Below are positions 1 to 4,180 of a DNA stretch of 13,422 nt, piece by piece (position 1 is the first letter of the stretch; the number at the start of each line of letters is the position of its first letter). The translations under genes and the position numbers were made by a program. Below the pieces are notes generated by a model. That model was not told the DNA's origin, searched no databases, and saw nothing but the letters and a program-made list of their open reading frames with translations. The stretch comes from JBBAEA01 sp041656175 (GTDB lineage Bacteria > Myxococcota_A > Bradymonadia > UBA4248): assembly GCA_041656175.1 (NCBI GenBank), contig JBBAEA010000099.1:1-13422 (forward strand), in the 5' to 3' direction.

Positions 1-321
1 CAGGCTGTGGCCGCTTCGCGCGCGGCCTCAGCCGCGACCAATCGCTGACATCCATGTCGCGATTGAAGGGGAGGGGGGTACGGGGGGAAACATCTTTTCT
101 TTGGCACAAAGAAAAGGGTTTCCCCCCCGTGCAAAGCTCTCTTATTGAGACAAAAGTTTAAAAAAGCTAATAAAATCAAGGCACTACGCCAAAGATGGCT
201 TCTAAGCGCGCAAGCCCTTAGCAAGACGCGGGACAGCGGCTCACAAATAAAGCAGACTAGAGGCATAAAGCTAAACTGAACCCAGCCATAAAGCGTAGCC
301 GCTCTTAAGGGCGGATTTATT
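1..321. other. Gene-free left edge with three consecutive hairpins
   Basis: No convincing gene is visible here. Three inverted repeats follow one another. Positions 3-14 pair with 22-33 (GC-rich, one mismatch), 39-50 with 55-65 (one bulge), and 81-103 with 107-129 (listed separately). Positions 130-321 hold no clear signal apart from a short CCGC/GCGG hairpin just past the lepB stop (about 302-315). That hairpin has no adjacent T-run, so I do not call it a terminator. Confidence 0.6.
81..129. repeat. Long GC/AT hairpin, copy 1 of a two-copy family
   Basis: A near-perfect inverted repeat. The left arm (81-103) is a G run, AAA, then CTTTTCTTTG. The loop is GCA (104-106) and the right arm (107-129) is CAAAGAAAAG, then TTT and a C run. 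It is preceded by a GGAGGGGGGT-like stretch and followed by GCAAAGCTCTCTTA. Both flanks recur around the second copy at 3279-3325, while the stem sequence itself differs. Function is unknown. The T-run lies inside the stem rather than after it, so this is not a standard intrinsic terminator. Confidence 0.85.
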
Positions 322-1287
322 TTAACGGATTACGGTAAACATACGGTTAAAACGTAAACCGTATGGGCTTGATGACCACCACAAGACTTGAGCTTTACCC
401 TTTACGTTGTCAAGGGGAACTTGGCCCCAGCAGCGAGAATCGGCGCTGTTATCGCGGTTATCTCCCATCACGAAGAGGTGCCCGGCTTTGACCTTAACTG
501 GTCCAAAGTGATTCATCGGAATTTCATGCGTAATAGTCATATAACTGCTTGAACCGAGGCGTTCTTGGTTCCAGAGTTCGTTGCGCCTATCTGATAAAAA
601 GAAGTAGTCGCTAACTTCGCGTACATACTTCACGCGGCGCTCTACGGGTTCCCCGTTGACATGGAGCACTTGGTCGATGATCTCGATCGTATCGCCTTCA
701 ACGCCAATGACACGCTTGATATAGTCCTTCTCCTCCGAGAGCGATTCCGCTTTCATGCAAGTGGAGTTCGTTGAGGCGAGGTGCCGTGCTGCCTCTTGGC
801 GCGGGAAGACAAAGACGATAACATCCCCACGCTTTGGGCGGCTAAATTGCACGATCTGCTTGCCGATGATGGGGAGACGAATTCCATACGATAGCTTCGT
901 GACAAAGAGCTGATCGCCGTCTAAAAGAGTTGGCACCATCGATCGCGTAGGAATTTTAAAAGGCTCAATGATGAAGGCGCGAAGTAGCAAGGCAAAAAGC
1001 AGCGCGTAGGCCAAAGATTCAAAAAGCTCGCGCGTGGAGCTCTTCTTTGCAAAGGATAAGTACTTATCGACCAAGACCTGAAGCTTAGCGTGACTTTCTA
1101 CGTATTCGCTGCCATCTTTCTGAATATCGCTCTTTAGCTGCACTAGCGCCTCGGCGATAGCCGTATTATCAGCAGAATGCAGCCGCTTCTTAGCCCTTTT
1201 GTACAGCTTTGTGGCTTCTTTTAAATATTTTCTTGCGGCTCTCTTTGATAATTTAGCTCGCCCGCGCTCACCATGATGGGATTCCAA
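322..1287 (-). CDS. lepB: Signal peptidase I (active)
   Basis: Membrane-bound S26 protease that removes signal peptides from exported proteins on the outer face of the inner membrane. The 321 residues start with a long basic helix-rich region (about 10-85), then one membrane span (about 92-108). The catalytic Ser116 is in PTRSMVPTLL and the general base Lys191 is in DYIKRVIG. The conserved GDNRDNSADSR box is at 275-285. All catalytic motifs are intact. The start is TTG, supported by GGAG eight bases upstream (plus-strand 1296-1299) and by the lack of any ATG before residue 117. Length is close to E. coli LepB (324), but with one N-terminal span preceded by a charged helix instead of two spans. 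It lies 23 bases after the FHA gene, so the two are probably co-transcribed. Confidence 0.95.
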   Translation of the reverse strand: MESHHGERGRAKLSKRAARKYLKEATKLYKRAKKRLHSADNTAIAEALVQLKSDIQKDGSEYVESHAKLQVLVDKYLSFAKKSSTRELFESLAYALLFALLLRAFIIEPFKIPTRSMVPTLLDGDQLFVTKLSYGIRLPIIGKQIVQFSRPKRGDVIVFVFPRQEAARHLASTNSTCMKAESLSEEKDYIKRVIGVEGDTIEIIDQVLHVNGEPVERRVKYVREVSDYFFLSDRRNELWNQERLGSSSYMTITHEIPMNHFGPVKVKAGHLFVMGDNRDNSADSRCWGQVPLDNVKGKAQVLWWSSSPYGLRFNRMFTVIR

Positions 1288-1310
1288 GATCCAGACTCCG
1301 TATACAGTGC

Positions 1311-2327
1311 CTACATTATATCGCGCGATTCAATGCGCAAAAGCTGTTGACCCAAAAAAATCAAATCACCATGGGCTAGCTTCGTTCGATGCGCAATCTT
1401 GATCCAAGTACCGTTGGAGCTATTGAGGTCAAGCAAATAGTAGTTGCCGTCTTCTCGCGGTGCGATCTGGGAGTGCCTTCCGCTCATGAAGCGATCCTTA
1501 GGAAATATGATGTCGCCCTTTTCGCGGCCAAACACTGCGCCGCCCTCCGACAAACAATACACATTCTGTGCAATATTTCCAATTCCAATTTGGACGAGCT
1601 TAAAATCGCCACCACTAGGCGGCGAGCCCATATAACGCGTTCCATCCACAGAGCGCGCCTTTGTGCTGACCACCTGTTCAAAGCGCTCAAAGCGCAGAAG
1701 CTGCCGACCCGCCAAAAAACTATCACCAGGACTGAGCCGAACTTCGTTTCGTGTGCGCAAAAAAGTTCCGTTTAGGCTGTCCAGATCCTCTATATATAAT
1801 GATAAGTCATCGACAATGAGTCTCGCGTGACGTGGAGACAAAAAAGCATCCGTGGGAAAGCGGCTATCACCAGAGCGTCCAATGATGGTTTCGCTGTATT
1901 TTAAAGGAATATGCACGCCATCGGTGCTATCCTCGTTGATCGACACCAAGGAAATATCCATTTGTATTTCCTCAAGCTCGATCGGCTCAAAATGCTTCAC
2001 AGAAGTGTAGTCGCCCAAATATGCCGCGCAAAAACCGCAATATTTGTGACTCCGTGGACAAACCGCGCCACAACTCCTACAGTGAACCTCACTATCGTTG
2101 GCCTCATCCTTGTAAAAAAGATCCGAAAGCCCAGAATCCGACAACAAGTCTACCTGACTTCTAGGTCGCATGGGTGCAGCAGACATCGCGCGCGCGTCGT
2201 GCTCTGGGAGCGTCCTGAGCTGTGGCATTTCACGCGTGCCACCCTCTAACTCCTCATCTTGTCCCAAAATCTCAAGCAAGGCATTCGTCAACAAATCATC
2301 GAAACCCTCGCCTTTCCCTGCTGCCAT
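1311..2327 (-). CDS. Zinc-ribbon protein with two FHA domains
   Basis: Cytoplasmic phosphothreonine-reader type protein of 338 residues. An acidic, low-complexity N-terminus (1-80) is followed by a four-cysteine zinc ribbon (C83, C86, C97, C100). Two FHA domains come next. FHA1 (about 145-215) shows GRS at 150-152, SPRHA at 164-168 and NGT at 186-188. FHA2 (about 262-335) shows GRE at 267-269, SGRHS at 282-286 and NGT at 305-307. Both keep the arginine, serine and asparagine expected to bind phosphothreonine. The ATG start has an AAGGGA ribosome site a few bases upstream. It sits first in a pair with lepB and 38 bases after the terminator of the 6S-like RNA. The partner is unknown. A Ser/Thr kinase is encoded at the other end of the window, so a kinase-reader link is possible but not shown. 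Confidence 0.93.
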   Translation of the reverse strand: MAAGKGEGFDDLLTNALLEILGQDEELEGGTREMPQLRTLPEHDARAMSAAPMRPRSQVDLLSDSGLSDLFYKDEANDSEVHCRSCGAVCPRSHKYCGFCAAYLGDYTSVKHFEPIELEEIQMDISLVSINEDSTDGVHIPLKYSETIIGRSGDSRFPTDAFLSPRHARLIVDDLSLYIEDLDSLNGTFLRTRNEVRLSPGDSFLAGRQLLRFERFEQVVSTKARSVDGTRYMGSPPSGGDFKLVQIGIGNIAQNVYCLSEGGAVFGREKGDIIFPKDRFMSGRHSQIAPREDGNYYLLDLNSSNGTWIKIAHRTKLAHGDLIFLGQQLLRIESRDIM

Positions 2328-2365
2328 CGAAGTTCCCTTATAGAAGGAGCAAAATTAAAAAACAT

Positions 2366-2384
2366 AAAAAAGGCTACCCGCATG
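2366..2384 (-). terminator. Terminator of the 6S-like RNA
   Basis: On the minus strand the 3' strand of the closing stem (GCGGGTAGCC) runs directly into six Ts (plus-strand A run at 2366-2371). The stem partner is at the far 5' end of the RNA, so this is unusual for a terminator. Some readthrough into the FHA-lepB pair is plausible because no other promoter is visible in the 38 bases before the FHA start. Confidence 0.5.
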
Positions 2385-2552
2385 TGCCGTCCGCGTCTTA
2401 CGTTAAACTCCCTGACTAGCAGGTGGGCCCCGTAATGGGGGGGGCAAAGGATCTGGGACTAGCCAGCGTGCTCGACCGATCCCCAGGGACAGGTCCCGAT
2501 TTAACGTCTTAGGGGTTTAAACATGTCGACGCCGCGGTCACCGCAGGCAGCC
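2366..2552 (-). ncRNA. ssrS: Candidate 6S RNA
   Basis: A 187-nt transcript is predicted from promoter to T-run. The ends form a long closing stem: plus positions 2372-2397 pair with 2528-2552 through several short helices (GGCT, GTG, CCG, GCGTC). It includes CTGCGGTG near the 5' end and GACGGCAC near the 3' end, both reminiscent of 6S RNA. Past a large asymmetric bubble (about 2508-2527) an 8-bp helix pairs 2400-2407 with 2500-2507. A small hairpin (2411-2423) lies on the 3' side of the rod. Length, rod shape, central bubble, strong promoter and T-run fit 6S RNA, the RNA that mimics an open promoter and binds sigma70 RNA polymerase. The apical part is less rod-like than in E. coli. tmRNA, RNase P and SRP RNA hallmarks are absent. 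The family name is inference from memory of the consensus. Confidence 0.62.
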
Positions 2553-2558
2553 GATATG

Positions 2559-2586
2559 ATTATACACACACATCACGATTGTGCAA
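2559..2586 (-). promoter_or_regulatory. Sigma70-type promoter of the 6S-like RNA
   Basis: Reading the minus strand, TTGCAC (2586-2581) is the -35 box. It is followed by a 16-base spacer and a perfect TATAAT (2564-2559). Six bases further on is a G at 2552, which is exactly where the closing stem of the RNA begins. Confidence 0.8.
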
Positions 2587-2636
2587 GCAACGTTTAACGT
2601 ATGATTATTTTCAAATAAAAGATCGCTCTTTTTTGA

Positions 2637-2787
2637 AGGGGGGCTCAAAGCCCCCCTACGCGCAAGCTTCCCGCATAATAGCTGGGTTCGCGCATGATTT
2701 TATGCTTTGTATGCGCTCAAACCGCGCATCCAAAGCATAAAATGCGCTCAGCCAGCTATTCTGCGGGCGATCTTGCGCTACCCCCCT
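2637..2787. repeat. Nested long inverted repeat (MITE-like)
   Basis: A hairpin (2637-2645 with 2649-2657, G run and C run) is followed by a long imperfect palindrome. Its left arm runs from 2657 to about 2716 and its right arm from 2724 to 2780. The centre is ATGCGC (2711-2716) with GCGCAT (2724-2729). Outside that, ATTTTATGCTTTG (2697-2709) pairs perfectly with 2731-2743. Further out, ATAGCTGG pairs with CCAGCTAT, CCCGC with GCGGG, and GCGCAAG with CTTGCGC. The C run at 2781-2786 could also pair with the G run at 2638-2643. It has no coding capacity. It could be a miniature inverted-repeat element or a structured RNA. Confidence 0.8.
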
Positions 2788-2903
2788 ACTAAAGTTAATC
2801 GCTGCGCAAGCTCTACTCTACATACAAAAACGGGTTCTAAGGGTGCTAGCCCCAAGGAATCAAAGCTTCGAATAGTCAGTTCGTGTTTTTCGTGCTAAAA
2901 TAG

Positions 2904-2972
2904 CTTTCGTGCCTTTCGTGCTTTAAATTTTGAACCACGAAAAACACAAAAATACACGAAAAATTTCTTTTT
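2904..2972 (+). repeat. CACGAAA-type intergenic repeat, copy A
   Basis: Starts with CTTTCGTGCCTTTCGTG, then a 51-base block (2922-2972) that is identical in copy B at 3035-3085. The block contains CTTTCGTG on one side and CACGAAAAAC on the other, so the unit is partly self-complementary. Confidence 0.9.
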
Positions 2973-2978
2973 TTCTCC

Positions 2979-3085
2979 TACAGAACCGACTTGATTAGTT
3001 ATAGACTTTCGTGCCTTTCGTGCCTTTCGTGCTCTTTAAATTTTGAACCACGAAAAACACAAAAATACACGAAAAATTTCTTTTT
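2979..3085 (+). repeat. CACGAAA-type intergenic repeat, copy B
   Basis: Includes an upstream segment with CAGAACCGACTTGATT (2981-2996), three CTTTCGTG-like units (about 3006-3032) and the 51-base block shared with copy A (3035-3085). The whole 107-base stretch recurs in inverted orientation at 7171-7271 with only a few differences. Confidence 0.9.
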
Positions 3086-3100
3086 CTATTTTGGAGTCCT

Positions 3101-3128
3101 TTGCACGGATAAAAATAGTGAATATATT
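3101..3128 (+). promoter_or_regulatory. Likely promoter of a small transcription unit
   Basis: TTGCAC (3101-3106), a 16-base spacer and TATATT (3123-3128). The -35 box and spacing are identical to those of the 6S-like RNA promoter. Transcription would start near 3135 and run through an inverted repeat, an 8-codon ORF and an intrinsic terminator. Confidence 0.55.
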
Positions 3129-3152
3129 TTCATAAATCCGATACAGTTTTAA

Positions 3153-3171
3153 ACAAAATGAGACATTTTGT
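3153..3171. repeat. Perfect 8-3-8 inverted repeat (possible operator or RNA hairpin)
   Basis: ACAAAATG (3153-3160), spacer AGA, then CATTTTGT (3164-3171). It lies just downstream of the predicted start site. CATTTT recurs at 3227-3232 inside the small ORF, so AAAATG (3155-3160) could pair with either partner. It could be a regulator-binding site or part of a leader structure. Confidence 0.5.
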
Positions 3172-3222
3172 AGAGAATCATAACTTGATAATGCTAATTA
3201 AATAAGGCAGGTAGGAGATAGA

Positions 3223-3249
3223 ATGACATTTTATTCGAAAAGCACTTAA
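3223..3249 (+). CDS. Possible 8-codon leader peptide
   Basis: ATG at 3223 is preceded by GTAGGAG (AGGAG at 3213-3217, five-base spacer), one of the strongest ribosome sites in the window. The frame reads MTFYSKST and stops with TAA at 3247-3249. The stop lies in the loop of the following terminator hairpin, so a translating ribosome would cover the left arm of that hairpin. This is the geometry of a translation-coupled leader. There is no run of one amino acid codon to suggest classic amino-acid attenuation. It could also be a chance ORF in a small RNA, or the end of a lost gene. Confidence 0.35.
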   Translation: MTFYSKST

Positions 3250-3267
3250 AAGAGTGCTTTCTTTTTT
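3239..3267 (+). terminator. Intrinsic terminator
   Basis: AAAGCACT (3239-3246), six-base loop, AGTGCTTT (3253-3260), then C and six Ts (3262-3267). It ends the small unit that begins near 3135 and insulates it from secG. Confidence 0.85.
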
Positions 3268-3278
3268 GGAGGGGGGTG

Positions 3279-3325
3279 CGGGGGGAACCTTTTTTCTTTT
3301 GCAAAAAGAAAAAAGGTTCCCCCCG
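3279..3325. repeat. Long GC/AT hairpin, copy 2 of a two-copy family
   Basis: A perfect 22-bp inverted repeat. The left arm (3279-3300) is a G run, AACC, a T-rich tract. The loop is GCA (3301-3303) and the right arm is 3304-3325. As at copy 1 (81-129), it is preceded by GGAGGGGGGT and followed by GCAAAGCTCTCTTA and a TTTAAAAAA tract. The loop is the same GCA, while the stem sequence has changed on both arms in step. Confidence 0.9.
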
Positions 3326-3351
3326 CGCAAAGCTCTCTTAGTTTAAAAAAC

Positions 3352-3380
3352 TTGCAATATGTTTTGCTAGGCTCTATCTT
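3352..3380 (+). promoter_or_regulatory. Likely secG promoter
   Basis: TTGCAA (3352-3357), a 17-base spacer and TATCTT (3375-3380), with a predicted start near 3387, about 60 bases before secG. Each box matches the consensus at four of six positions. GCTGCAC occurs twice in the leader (about 3381 and 3409). Confidence 0.4.
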
Positions 3381-3447
3381 GCTGCACGCCTAGGGCAGAG
3401 CATTTTGCTGCACTAAGGCTTAGTAAATTTGAGTGTAGAGTGAGTTT

Positions 3448-4140
3448 ATGACCACCTTTGTTTACATCGTTTTTGCAGTAGTTTGTTTGTTTTTGATCGC
3501 AATCGTCTTGTTACAACCTGGTAAATCGGGCGGCTTAGGCGCAGCATTTGGTGGTGGTGGAAGCACCGTATTTGGCGCGTCTGGCGCGACGACTCCGTTG
3601 CGACGTGTAACTGTCGTGATGGCCACACTCTTTATGCTACTGAGTTTGTTGATCGCTTATATGTCTGTGAGCACATCGGTTACGACCACCGATACAGGCG
3701 TAAAACGCGGCTTAGATTATCGGCACACATCAAAACCCGACGGTAACGTCGGTTTGCCGCTACCAGCACCTGCAGCCGCTGCACCAGCCGTTGTGCCTGC
3801 TGCGGATTCACTTGCTATTCCAGAACTTGCTCCCGATGCAAAGCCCGCAGTGGCCTCGCCTGAAGAAGCAGCAGCCCCAGAGGCAGCCGTTGAAAAAGCC
3901 GTTGAACTTCCAGCCGCAATCCAAGCTGGCGCGCTTGAAGTGCAGGATGCTGTGCAAGATGCTGTTGCTGAACCTGCAGCCGCCGTTGACGCTGCTGTCC
4001 AAGCTGTCGAAGCGATCCCAGCGGCAGTCCAAGCCGTGATGCCTGAGCCAGCGCCTAGTGCTGCCCCACAAGAAGAAGCCGCTGTTGTAGCCGAACCCGA
4101 AGCTACTGCGCCCGCAGCCCCTGAAGCGGCGGTGAATTAG
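3448..4140 (+). CDS. secG: Preprotein translocase subunit SecG with long C-terminal tail
   Basis: SecG is the small accessory subunit of the SecYEG channel and speeds SecA-driven export. Residues 1-75 are a typical SecG: a first membrane span (about 4-22), the conserved loop LLQPGKSGGLGAAFGGG ending in VFGASG, and a second span (about 53-73). Residues 80-230 are an added Ala/Pro/Glu/Val-rich low-complexity tail, so the protein is about twice to three times the usual length. If topology follows E. coli SecG, the tail is periplasmic. The ATG start has only a weak GAGTGAG ribosome site. The VWA gene follows after 40 bases on the same strand and is probably co-transcribed. The tail's role is unknown. 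Extended SecG tails of this composition are, to my knowledge, known in deltaproteobacterial lineages. Confidence 0.93.
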   Translation: MTTFVYIVFAVVCLFLIAIVLLQPGKSGGLGAAFGGGGSTVFGASGATTPLRRVTVVMATLFMLLSLLIAYMSVSTSVTTTDTGVKRGLDYRHTSKPDGNVGLPLPAPAAAAPAVVPAADSLAIPELAPDAKPAVASPEEAAAPEAAVEKAVELPAAIQAGALEVQDAVQDAVAEPAAAVDAAVQAVEAIPAAVQAVMPEPAPSAAPQEEAAVVAEPEATAPAAPEAAVN

Positions 4141-4180
4141 GCCAAATAGAAGCCCTTCGCAGCCCCTAGCCTAGTTGACC

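Larger units (their letters stand above)
2328..3447. other. Gene-poor 1.1-kb region rich in RNA and repeats
   Basis: No ordinary protein gene. From left to right it holds the 6S-like RNA (2366-2552, minus strand), a nested inverted repeat (2637-2787), two direct copies of a CACGAAA-type repeat (2904-2972 and 2979-3085), a small transcription unit with an 8-codon ORF and terminator (3101-3267), a long perfect hairpin (3279-3325) and a likely secG promoter (3352-3380). Longer open frames here lack ribosome sites and overlap the repeats. Confidence 0.8.

Noticed and set aside
1389..1775. Plus-strand open frame inside the FHA gene
   Set aside because: It lies fully within a well-supported minus-strand gene with clear FHA motifs and has no recognisable domain.
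2222..2419. Plus-strand open frame across the FHA start and the 6S-like RNA
   Set aside because: It overlaps both, has no ribosome site and no domain features.
2366..2552. tmRNA, RNase P RNA or SRP RNA
   Set aside because: The length is too short for the first two, and the alanyl-tRNA-like ends, P4 core and GGAAG loop are not seen.
2637..2657. G-run/C-run hairpin as an intrinsic terminator
   Set aside because: No T-run follows on either strand. It is better seen as part of the larger inverted repeat.
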